The position numbers were made by a program, and so were the translations under genes. A stretch of DNA of 64,000 bases, from contig NC_057814.1 in assembly GCF_018294505.1 (NCBI RefSeq), forward strand, positions 35,662,943 to 35,726,942, read 5' to 3'. The DNA comes from Triticum aestivum (taxonomy: Eukaryota > Streptophyta > Magnoliopsida > Poales > Poaceae). Of this stretch, positions 46,444 to 56,899 are shown piece after piece; positions within the stretch are counted from its first letter, which is position 1; each line of letters starts with the position of its first letter. A model generated the notes under the pieces. It was not told the origin of the DNA. It worked only from the letters and a program-made list of their open reading frames with translations, and ran no database searches.

Positions 46444-48592
46444 TGTAGGGTAACGCAACAGAAAACAAAAAATTTCCGACCTACGCACCAGCCCAGGACC
46501 ACTATGGAGACTGCATACAAGGTTTGATCTTTTTCGTTACCGACTCGTAGCACAACGGGAAGTAGAGTCGATGACGATTGGCGGTGCAGATCCCCGCAGC
46601 TAGGATTTACAGCCTCCCAACCGCGAGGATGTATACCCTCATCTGCTCCTCAGACAGCCCTCCGGGAGGCGGTCGAACAGCCCCCCGGACGGTGTCGCGG
46701 ACAGCCCTTCGGGAGGACCTTCAAAACTCGAACGGTCACTCAGACAGCCCTTCGGGAGGACCTTTGAAACTCAGACGGTCACACGGACAGCCCTTCGGGA
46801 GGCACTCACGAACTAAGACCGAAACTACGATCTCTCTACAGAGTTGCACACACACGGTGTCATCTATCCGGCAGGGCTTCGCCGTACAAAACTAGTTCCC
46901 ACCGGAACCCAGACAGCCTTTCGGCTCTACGAAACTATTTCGCTGGGAGGGAGAGAGAAGCCAGATCATGCATGGCACTTGTATGTGAGAAGGGATGAGG
47001 TTTGGGCTGCCCACTCCTCCTCTATTTATAGGAAAGCCAAGGGGTAGGGATGGCTCACAAAAACCCAAAATGCCCATGCAAATGTCACACATGAAGGGCA
47101 TAATGGGGAGGGAAGTGGAGCTCCATGGAGCCCCACACATGTGGCCGGCCAACCCCCTTGGGGACCCCCATGAGGAGCATGCTTGGCCCCCAAGCCCTTC
47201 TAGAAGCCTTTTGGAAATATCCCAAAAGGTGACTCACCATAAAATATCCCAAAAAGCACTTTCACTATTCACGACGACATTTTTCAGCGTCTGTTCGAAC
47301 TGAAAATATTTATGTGGGCTTAGAACATTTCCAGTACCCACCAAAATTATTTTCAACGCGTTCTGAAACAATTCTGGTTTAGTGATTTTCATCTGCGAAA
47401 AGCATCTGAAGTGGTTCCGGCAGCTCCGGAGCATATCCGGTTATTATCCCGGAAAATTCCAGAAAGCTTCGAGAATGATTCTGGCACCCTCCAAGAATTA
47501 TCAGGCATGTGCCGAAACCAATTTGACTTTATGGTATGCCCTGAAACAACTTTTCAGTTTCATCGAAACTCATCCGATGACCTCTTTCTGCGGAACCTTT
47601 TCCGTTGTCCGAAACTTTTCCGGTGTCCGAAACTTTTTCGGTGATTTTCTCTCAGACTCCTTGTCTAGTATTCAGCAGATAGATGACCCTTAAGCATGTG
47701 ACCCTATAGGTTCGGTGAAGTATAGACATGAATGGAACCCTTTCCGATCAATGATCAACATCGGAGCCGTGGACACCCATATTGACCCCTATACCCACAC
47801 GAATAAATATTCGAGTGAACCTCCAGTTGCCGTGTGCTATTCCTGTTGCTTCGCGATATGTTACAAATACCCGAGGTGATACATGTTGGCATTCCCGTGG
47901 ATCAACAACTTGTCCACTATGCTAGTTACCTCGTTACCGGTATTGTTCTCTTTTCTCGTTATCGTGTTCCGGCATCCCCGTGATCAAATCACAAAGTGTC
48001 TGGCCAGACGATGATGGATACCGTAACACCGAGAGGGCCCAGAGATATCTCTCCATCGTCGGAGGAGCAAATCCCAATCTTGAGCTATCAAGTTACTTGA
48101 CACACTTTTCCATGTACCCGTAAGCTGCCGTAATAGCCACCCATTTACGAATGACATTTAACAAACTCCAAAGTTCATGAAGCAAGCATGAAGAAACTCG
48201 ATACTCTCATGGTCTAAGGAATCATGCAAACGTTAACCATCTCTGTGTTATGTACCATTAACTTCTGATGAATGAATCTCATAGCATAACATCAATCCGG
48301 GTCGATTCAACACAAATGTTCTCTTAACATTTTGCCCTCAAAGTTGCTGGCATAGACATGCCCATGATCAGGAAAACAGAACCATCATGCAACACTTGAG
48401 CTAGCCTTAGAGGCCAGACTAGGAATACTTCTTACCGTTTATTATTCCACACGTGCATATGAGTCTTCCTCCGAGCCTCGTGGATATTGTAGACTCGAGA
48501 ATCATTGCAGTTATAGCATGGAACATAAACATAATATGAACTCGGAGATAAATAATATTATTTATTATACCCTCTAGGGCATATCTCCTACA
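46444..48592 (-). repeat. 5' LTR (2149 bp) of the BARE/WIS/Angela-like element
   Basis: Matches 39034-41216 at about 97.5%. Its minisatellite (47600-47645) has only two units. Confidence 0.92.
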
Positions 48593-49306
48593 CCGACACG
48601 TATGTATCGTTTCTACTAAGGATAAAACGATGGGGTCTATCTCTACATAGATAGATCTTGTCTACATCATGTCATCGTTCTTATTGCATTACTCCGTTTT
48701 TCCATGAACTTAATACACTAGATGCATGCTGGATAGCAGTCGATGTGTGGAGTAATGTAGTAGATGCAAGCAGGAGTCGGTCTACTAATCTTGGACGTGA
48801 TGCCTATATAATGATCATTGCCTGGATATCGTCATGATTATTTGAAGTTCTATCAATTGTCCAACAGTAATTTGTTCACCCACCGTTTGCTATTTTCTCG
48901 AGAGAAGCCACTAGTGAAACCTACGGCCCCCGGGTCTTTTTCTCATATATTTGCCTTTGCGATCTATTTTTCCTTTGCATTTATTTTTAGATCTATTAAA
49001 CCAAAAATACAAAAATACCTTGTTGCACTTTATTTTATTTGCGATCTATTTATTCAATCTATTACAATTTTTCCCCGTCCGCGCACCATCTCTGGCGCCG
49101 TTACCCGAAAGAGATTAACAACCCCTTTAACACATCGGGTTGCGAGTGGTTGTTATTTGTGTGCAGGGGCTGTTTACGTTGTGTTGCTTGGTACTCCTAC
49201 TGGTTCGATAACCTTGGTTTCATATTTGAGGGAAATACCTACCGCCACTGTGCTGCATCATCCCTTCCTCTTTGGGGAAATACTGACGTAGCTTCAAGCG
49301 ACATCA

Positions 49307-49470
49307 TTACTTGATATTTATTGTGAGAGATCACCCTAATAATTGACTACTGCCAATGAAAGGGTGCAAACAACAAGGGGATAAACATCCCAAACTGTTC
49401 ATAAAACCCTGATATGGTATAGCCCTGTGCGCCGGGAATCTCCGTGATCATCTTCAGTTTCCAGTTGAAG
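49307..49470 (-). mobile_element. Decayed Copia internal region, right part
   Basis: It continues 36016-38186: the block GTGAGAGATCACCCTAATAA...GATATGGTATAGCCCT matches 45535-45650 of the intact element. The split confirms that the Gypsy LTR inserted into older Copia DNA. Confidence 0.75.
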
Positions 49471-49493
49471 CGTCGTGACGACCAATATTTCAT

Positions 49494-49600
49494 TGTCGTG
49501 GCAACCGTTTCAAAAACGTTGCCGTGGCGGCAATTTCAGAAAACGTTGCCATGGCGATCGTTTCAGAAAATGTTGCCGTGGCACCAAATTCTGAAGTTCC
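49494..49600. repeat. Short minisatellite, ~27-bp units
   Basis: Three to four imperfect copies of CGTTGCCGTGGCG followed by a TTTCAGAAAA-type half. Neither TE family on its left explains it. Confidence 0.75.
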
Positions 49601-50039
49601 GTCGTGACACGAAATTTCGGGAAGAAGAAGGGGGAGAAAAGACTGAGAGAAAGATGGGCCGGGCCAGAATCTTCCAAATACGTGGGGGAACGGGTAAAAA
49701 TATCCAACGTCAAGCATTGCGATCGGAGTAATTCAAGCTAAACCAAATCGAGAGAAGACCGACGCAAGGTAGAAAACCAGTTCCACATGTCAATCGGGAG
49801 ACTCATGTCACGTAACATTGAGAATTCACTGCAGATAGGCTAGCTTAGCCACTTTAATTCTTTGATATATATATAGCATTCACAGTATATGTTAGGGAGG
49901 CAAGCAAAAAAGTGAAGAAAAAAAACCCTACATAACCAGTCCCTACTATTTGATGCACGTTGCATCAAACGACCGAGGTAACGCATAGCTGAGGGGAGGC
50001 GAGCAAGGTAAATTTGCCAGCTCATATGTAGTTGATTTA

Positions 50040-50380
50040 TTTTTTTCTTCTCTTTAACTTTCTTTTCTCTTCCTATTTTTTATTTTGTTCAAAATTTCCA
50101 AAAATTATTAGTGTTTTTAAAAAATAAGGTCCGGTTTATAAAAATGTTCACATTTTTAAAAATATTTTTGTTTCCTAAAAATGATTTGACTTTCTGAAAG
50201 ATGTTAGAATTTTCAAAAAAATGTTTGTCTGGAAAAAATCATAATTTTAAAAAATGTTCTTATTTTTTAAAATAGTTCATAGTTTTTAGAAAATTTTATT
50301 ATTTTTCAAATTCGAAAAATGCTCAAAATTTTGAAAATACTCATGTTTGAAAAATATTCTCAAATTGTAAAAGATGTTCG
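50040..50380. other. AT-rich repeat DNA, no gene
   Basis: Degenerate TTTTTAAAAATGTT motifs; no frame. Confidence 0.6.
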
Positions 50381-50795
50381 CTACAGTAGCCCAATTTGCT
50401 ATGGTGCATGGGTTACTGCACTTCGTATCATGGGAGGCCCACCCAAGATGCTCCTTGTGCGGCAATCCTCATGCTTGAGGCAAAGAGCGTCAAATAGGAG
50501 GTCCCAAGATATTCAATTTGGCTCCCGGGAACATTTGCTCATGGACGCCAAAAATGTTGTTCTACATGTAGAAAAAAGTGAAAATATTTATACATGTACA
50601 TATTCACGTCAAAATGTTATCTACAAATGTTTAGATGCAACGACCCATCATTGAGATCTTCAAAAAAAAGTAAGTTAGACAACATTTTATTTGACATTTC
50701 TCGACTTCTTAACATTGTTTTTTTCATTGGACGAGGCAACACTATTCCATTTCACATGAAATTTTTCATCCATGCTTTGGACACTAACATGAGCA
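50380..50795. repeat. Direct repeat copy 1 (~410 bp)
   Basis: It aligns with 52100-52515: CTTCGTATCATGGG, CCACCCAAGATGCTCCTTGTG, AACATTTGCTC and GTACATATTCA occur in order in both. Non-coding. Confidence 0.8.
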
Positions 50796-50825
50796 TATGC
50801 GCGCGCGCGCGCGCACACACACCGG
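50796..50825. repeat. (GC)n(CA)n microsatellite
   Basis: Alternating GCGCGC then CACACA. Confidence 0.9.
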
Positions 50826-51010
50826 CGGCGCTGGGGTATGCCGGCCGGGGCCGGTCATGCATGCTACCCGTAGTACTTGGGAGTTTTCTATCGTGCAGTT
50901 TTAACGTCGTGTAACTTATGTTGGCAATAGCCAACTCTTTAATGTCTCCTTCCGCAATTATTTCTGTCACGCATCACTGGTCATCTCCATGCATGGATTG
51001 AACGGTGGTG
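50820..51010 (+). pseudogene. 3'-flank remnant of a third cysteine-rich gene copy
   Basis: It matches the DNA after the stop of the gene at 31219: GGCGGCG.TGGGTATGCCGGCCGG, CATGCATG.TAC, then AATTATTTCTGTCACG.ATCACTGG. The coding part is absent; the sequence to the left is a microsatellite and repeat DNA. Only the 3' flank survives. Confidence 0.75.
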
Positions 51011-51134
51011 TGTTGTTGTTATGTTACCGTATGCGTTGCCACTGCAGAACGGTGGTGTGCTGTTATGAAGTGCTGTGTTCATTGTTGCAGTGTAACAAAA
51101 GATACTGGACCTCACTAATAGAGGACCGTTAAGT

Positions 51135-51350
51135 TTTATTAGGGCACTCTAGAAGTTTGTATGTATGTCTCGTTGGTAAAATACCCATGTCATCAACCAG
51201 CAAACTATCATGCAACTACTCCAATGTGTTGTATCTAAGTTGTTCAATAAAAGTTGAGAAAATAAATGTGATTGCTCTCTATTTCAACTTGGAGCTTATA
51301 AAAGGGTGTTGGGTAATCTGCGTACAACTTTGGAATCACTATAAACCCGG
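51135..51350. mobile_element. Partial MITE related to 33265-33547
   Basis: CCATGTCATCAACCA.CAA, GTTGTATCTAAGTTG and TTGGAGCTT correspond to the reverse complement of the MITE at 33265. The ends are degraded. Confidence 0.65.
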
Positions 51351-51731
51351 CATCAGATTTATTACAAATTGGAGCGAACGCATTGGCTGTCGTTGGATCT
51401 TCTCTAAAGATCTCATAGCAAGTGATAGTGCCAGCGTCGTCACATGAAAACGTTCGCGTTAAGCAAAACAGAGCGAATATTTGTATCCATTGCGTCCAAA
51501 CCTTTTAGATGGAAAAAAGGTACGGATTTTAAAAAAGGTACGTTCACTACAAATGCTACAGTAGTTTTGCAATTGTGAACAAAATAAAAAAATAGGAATT
51601 CAAAAAAACGTTACAGAGATGGAAAAATCAATCAGGAACCTTTTAGAAGTTTCCCAAAGCCAGGTCATGTTTGCTACCTACAAATGGGCTGGCACATTTA
51701 GCTTGCTCACACCTCTCACGTATGCATATCC

Positions 51732-51993
51732 NNNNNNNNNNNNNNNNNNNNNNNNNNNNNNNNNNNNNNNNNNNNNNNNNNNNNNNNNNNNNNNNNNNNN
51801 NNNNNNNNNNNNNNNNNNNNNNNNNNNNNNNNNNNNNNNNNNNNNNNNNNNNNNNNNNNNNNNNNNNNNNNNNNNNNNNNNNNNNNNNNNNNNNNNNNNN
51901 NNNNNNNNNNNNNNNNNNNNNNNNNNNNNNNNNNNNNNNNNNNNNNNNNNNNNNNNNNNNNNNNNNNNNNNNNNNNNNNNNNNNNNNNNNNNN
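51732..51993. other. Assembly gap (262 N)
   Basis: Undetermined bases. Confidence 1.
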
Positions 51994-52099
51994 CGGAGTT
52001 TATTGGGAATTCTCATACAATATAGTGGACTCTGGGCTGAGAGTACAATACCTACCTCCTATAGCCCGTGAAAGATACTCGTTGAAAAAATGTTCTCAA

Positions 52100-52515
52100 A
52101 TTTGAGAAGATGTTCACTACAGAAGCCTTCGTATCATGGGCGGCCACCCAAGATGCTCCTTGTGTGGCAACCATCCTACTTGAGGTAAAGAGCATCAATA
52201 GGAGATCCCCTGATAGACAATTTGGCTTTCGAGAACATTTGCTCCTGGCCACCAAAAATATTATTCCAAATGCAAAAAATGCAAAATAATTTAGACATGT
52301 ACATATTCATGTGAAATTGTTATCAACAATTGTTTAGATGCAATGCTCAAGCATTTAGATCTTGCAAAGTAAGTTGGACGACATTTTTTTGACATTTCTT
52401 GACTACTTAAGTTTGTGTTTTCCATTGACGAGACAATACTACCCCGTTTCGCATGAAAATAGACATGCATGCTTTGAATACTAAGAGTCTAAGACGAACA
52501 TGTGCACAGAGAAAT
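52100..52515. repeat. Direct repeat copy 2
   Basis: Matches 50380-50795 in the same orientation, about 1.7 kb apart. Confidence 0.8.
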
Positions 52516-52639
52516 CTGTTTTTATTTATTTATTTGCTATTGGTTTTGAATTTACTGTTCATCACAAGAGCAAAATGCTCCCGGAACCAAAACGCCATTC
52601 CCGTCCCCGAATATGCTCTTAAGAACTAGTAAGGGATTC

Positions 52640-53220
52640 TCCCTGCCTACAAAGTCCCACAAATTCCGACGATCCGAGCTTGACAAGGTCCCCCAGACTT
52701 CAAATATTGACCCCCCCCCCCCTTCGAACTCTAGTTGAGTTTGCTCAAGTGAGAGTGAGTGGTTTACATGCTCGTGGGAGCTACCTATGGCTTAGGGGGC
52801 CTTGATACATGAGCAAGACAATCCTTGATGAGATGTTGAAAGGGTAGAATGAGATAATCTCCGGTCTTTCGGAGTCTATGGGTTTCTAGTGGGCTAGGAG
52901 GAAATGTGAGTGAGAATTCCATCTACCTTCTGGATGCTTTCTTCTTGGGTTTGCGCTTCTTTTCTTATTTGCCATCATCTTCAACTTGGTCTTTTATTTT
53001 TCTCTCCTTTCTTTCACTTTATTTTTTAGTTGCATTTCTTTGACTCGTTGATCGTAAAGACTTGCGTTGACTGTCCATACGGATGCCATGTACTCCCTCC
53101 GTTCCAAAATAGATGACCCAACTTTGTACTAAGTTAGTACAAAGTTGGGTCATCTATTTTGGAACGGAGGGAGTAGGACTTAGGTGGGACCTCCAATATA
53201 ATTAAGTTATTCCCTCAATA
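52640..53220. repeat. Repeat copy B (pair with 27310-27815), with MITE insertion
   Basis: Collinear with copy A; it contains the Stowaway MITE that copy A lacks. Confidence 0.75.
53093..53173. mobile_element. Stowaway MITE, near-perfect palindrome
   Basis: An 81-bp hairpin with ends CTCCCTCCGTTCCAAAATAG and its complement, flanked by TA at 53091-53092 and 53174-53175. The near-perfect arms suggest recent insertion. Confidence 0.95.
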
Positions 53221-54086
53221 TACTGGTATTTATGCACGTGCAATGCACGTCTTGCAATTATGGAATGATTTTGGTATAAAGAAAAGGGTCATATACATGC
53301 TAATAGATTCAAGGTAAAAATATTGCCGATATAAGAATGCAGAATATTTTGTTTTTGAGAAATAAGTCGAATATAAGTATTGCTGAGGTAGCAATTAGTA
53401 TGGAAGTCCCACTCTAATGACACGGAGAAGAATTCGAAAGTTGTACAGTAGGAGTTTTGAAGCGAGAGGAACACCTCGATCCCATTCATTGGTAACCCGT
53501 CACACCCCAACCACTCCACTGTTGTTTCCTTGACAAGTTTGTGATGCCGGGATGGGACACGTTAGACTTTGTCGACCCCCAATGGCATATTTAGAGAGGG
53601 AGAGAGAGAGAGGGGGAGGAGGAGGAGGAGAGTCTAGACTAGACACACTCACAGAGAGCTTGAGAGTGATCCATGGCGACCTACCGTCCGGACAGCAACA
53701 CCCTCCTGGCGGACGACTCGATTCTGGAGGTACACACGCATACCACCACATCGATCAGCTACTACTACTAACTATGTCGGCCACATGCATGATCGATGTC
53801 TCCCAAGTAGATTACTAATTTTGCACCCCACACCACATATGCAGTACGTGCTGGAGACGACGGTGTACCCGCGGGAACACGAGCGCCTGCGCGAGCTCCG
53901 CCTCATCACGCAGCAGCACGCAAGTACGACGACGACGTAAGCTCGATCTGTTTACGTTGTGTTCTTGCTGGCCTCTCCAGGCCCTTCATGGGCTCGTCGC
54001 CGGATCAGATGCGGTTCTTCTCCGTCCTGCTCAAGATGATCGGCGCCAGCAACACAGTCGAGGTCGCCGTGTTCACTGGATACTCA

Positions 54087-56103
54087 GCGCATATCCAGCC
54101 GTTCGTTCCCCCCCAGGACGCATAAAAATCGTCCTCTGGGGACGAGCCGACGATACAATCGGCGCTGGGGGTGGTTTTGCGTCCAGCCGTCGTCCCCAGA
54201 CGCTGATATAGGCCCACTTTTCGGCCCACTTTCGGCGAATAAAGGGCCCATATGGGCGAGAATAGGCCCATATTCAGCGTGGTTCACCGTGGCTCGGCGT
54301 TGAATTATAAACATAAATATTTTTTATCACATAGTTCATCACAGAAAATCAAATAGTTAACAAAATAGTACAACAACAAATAGTTCAATACAGATAATAT
54401 AGTTCAACAAATAAAAACTCATATTTCATCACACGTCGTGCCCGGCGTCGCCCTTGAGCCTCCATAGGTGCTCCACCAGATCCTGCTGCAGCTGATGATG
54501 CACCTGTGGGTCTCGGATCTCCTGACGCATACTGAGGTAGGCAGTTCAGGTTGCCGGTAGCTGGTGATCAACTTCGGCTAGAGGACCCTGCCTGTAGTAT
54601 GGTTCAGTGTCAAACACTGGGTCTTCTTGCTCGCTCTCGATGATCATGTTGTGCAAGATGACACAACAAGTCATGATCTCCCACATTTGATATTTCGACC
54701 AGGTCTGAGCAGGGTACCGGACAACAGCAAATCGAGATTGGAGCACACCAAATGCTCGCTCGACATCCTTCCGGCAAGCCTTCTGCACCTTGGCAAAGTG
54801 GGACTTCTTGCCTCCTAGCACAGCGTTTGAGATAGTCTTTACAAATGTAGACCATCTCGGATAGATGCCATCAGCTAGGTAGTACCCCTTGTTGTAGTGC
54901 CGCCCATTGATCTCGAAGTTCACCGGAGGAGAATGACCTTCAACAAGCTTGGCAAAGACAGGGGAGCACTGCAGCACGTTGATGTCATTGTGAGTTCCTG
55001 GCATACCAAAGAAGGAGTGCCAAATCGAGAGGTCCTATGTGGCCACCGCCTCAAGTACCACACTACAACCGCCTTTGACGCCTTTGTACATCCCCTGCCA
55101 AGCAAAGGGCAATTCTTCCATTTCCAATGCATGCAGTCGATGCTTCCAAGCATCCCAGGAAATCCTCTTGCTGCATTCTGTGCTAGGATCCGAGCATTGT
55201 CTTCCGCATTGGGTGTTCTCAAGTATTGCGGTCCAAACACTGCCACCACTGCCCTGCAGAACTTGTAGAAACACTCTATGCTAGTGGACTCGGCCATGCG
55301 CCCATAGTCGTTGAGTGAATCACCGGGAGCTCCGTATGCAAGCATCCTCATCGCTGTCGTGCACTTCTGGATCGAGGTGAATCCAAGTTTGCCGGTGCAA
55401 TCCATCTTGCAGTTGAAGTATCCGTCGAACTCCCGGATGGAATTCACAATCCTGAGGAACCTTCGAGACGATGCCGGTTCTTTGCTTTCACCCGCCCCGG
55501 CGCCGAGCCACCTCATCACGGCTTTTCATTGCTCGCCAGCAGCTGGGCGAGGGCGGCGAGCACCATGAGATGCTCTTCTTCCTGGACGTCGGCCTCGGCT
55601 TCCTCCTCCAGCAGCGCGCCGAGCGCTTCCTCGTCATCCGAGTCCATCACCGAGGCAGTCAAATCGCCGAACACCTTGCGCCCGGTGGGCGTGTACCCGC
55701 CGCTAAACTGCCCCTCCGCGGCGGGAAACGGCGGCCAAAAACGCCCAGCTGCTGTTGGAGGGGCTGCCTCGGCGAACTCTGCTATTTTTCCGGCGGGGAT
55801 TGGCTATCTAGCGGTGAAGGGCGGCGCCGGGATATAGCTAGTGGCGGCCGAGGGCGCGGGGTGGGAGGCGAGTCGGGGAAGAAAATTTTGACTTTTCACC
55901 TAATGGCGTGGGCCAACCGCGCTTTTCCCCTGCGCCGGAGCCCCCGATTGGCCCCCAGTGCGCCGGGTTCGACCTGCGACCGCCAGGCCAAAAAAGGGCC
56001 GAACGCTTTTCAGCGTCCTGGGGACGCGATTGGGGCTTTTTTTGGCGCCAGCGCCGAAAAAATGGCTTGGGGGGGCCTGTTGGGGGCGCAGCTAGAGATG
56101 TTC
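54087..56103 (-). mobile_element. Harbinger element with broken transposase (2017 bp)
   Basis: Inverted ends are GCGCATATCCAGCCG and the complement of CAGCTAGAGATGTTC, imperfect. The flanking triplet is TCA on both sides (54084-54086, 56104-56106). Removing the element restores an uninterrupted coding stretch of the host pseudogene. Confidence 0.85.
54434..55650 (-). pseudogene. PIF/Harbinger DDE transposase
   Basis: The minus strand begins MDSDDEEALGALLEEEA (about 55648). It continues with a helix-turn-helix-like region ([20 protein letters not shown]), first Asp in [14 protein letters not shown], second Asp in [10 protein letters not shown], Glu in [11 protein letters not shown], and [11 protein letters not shown] near the end. 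It cuts and pastes the element. A stop in the N-terminal part, frame changes near 55520 and 55000, and TGA before the last ~35 codons show it is inactive. Confidence 0.9.
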
Positions 56104-56228
56104 TCACTGCTCACCACCACTCTCGCCCTCCCCGCCGGCGGCAAGGTCCGTCTCCGTCGTCTCTTTGTTTCATTTCATACATATACCACTAGTTCACCCA
56201 GCCGGAGCGTACGTACAGGTGGTGGTGA

Positions 56229-56675
<447 letters not shown>

Positions 56676-56899
56676 TAGTGTCATTTCGTCACAATTTATG
56701 TCCTTAATTACCTTGGTTTCTGACCGTTGTGACGATCTTTGCTTTAGAGTGGACCCCGTCATATCGAATCACGTCAATGCTTCTTTTTCTTTTTGCATCC
56801 CTCGCGTGAAAGGTATCTTGTTTTCTAAGGGCAACTTTCAAACGCGGTGCACCAAAACAAACACACTCAAGGATGCGTTTGATATGTTGCATCCCCTAA

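Larger units (their letters stand above)
39034..48592 (-). mobile_element. Complete BARE/WIS/Angela-like LTR element, non-autonomous
   Basis: LTRs 39034-41216 and 46444-48592 bound a 5.2 kb interior. A perfect duplication CCGAC sits at 39029-39033 and 48593-48597. The minus-strand LTR starts TGTAGGAGATATGCCCTAGA and ends GCGTTACCCTACA, with TATAAATA at 39610 and 47023. By hand count the LTRs differ at about 53 of 2150 sites (2.5%), roughly 1 million years at 1.3e-8 per site per year. The interior has no open gag or pol, only remnants, and no standard tRNA-Met primer site next to the LTR at 46443. Confidence 0.9.
38187..49306 (+). mobile_element. Gypsy-type LTR (Fatima-like, tentative), split by a nested element
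   Basis: Two parts, 38187-39033 and 48598-49306, together make a ~1.56 kb LTR starting TGATACGTCTCCAACG and ending GACATCA. It has TATA-like TATAATA at 38542. It has no internal coding region on either side, so it is a solo LTR. It interrupts the Copia-internal segment 36016/49307. A related LTR occurs in minus orientation at 59016-60628. The 5-bp duplication at its ends is not a clean match. Confidence 0.7.
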
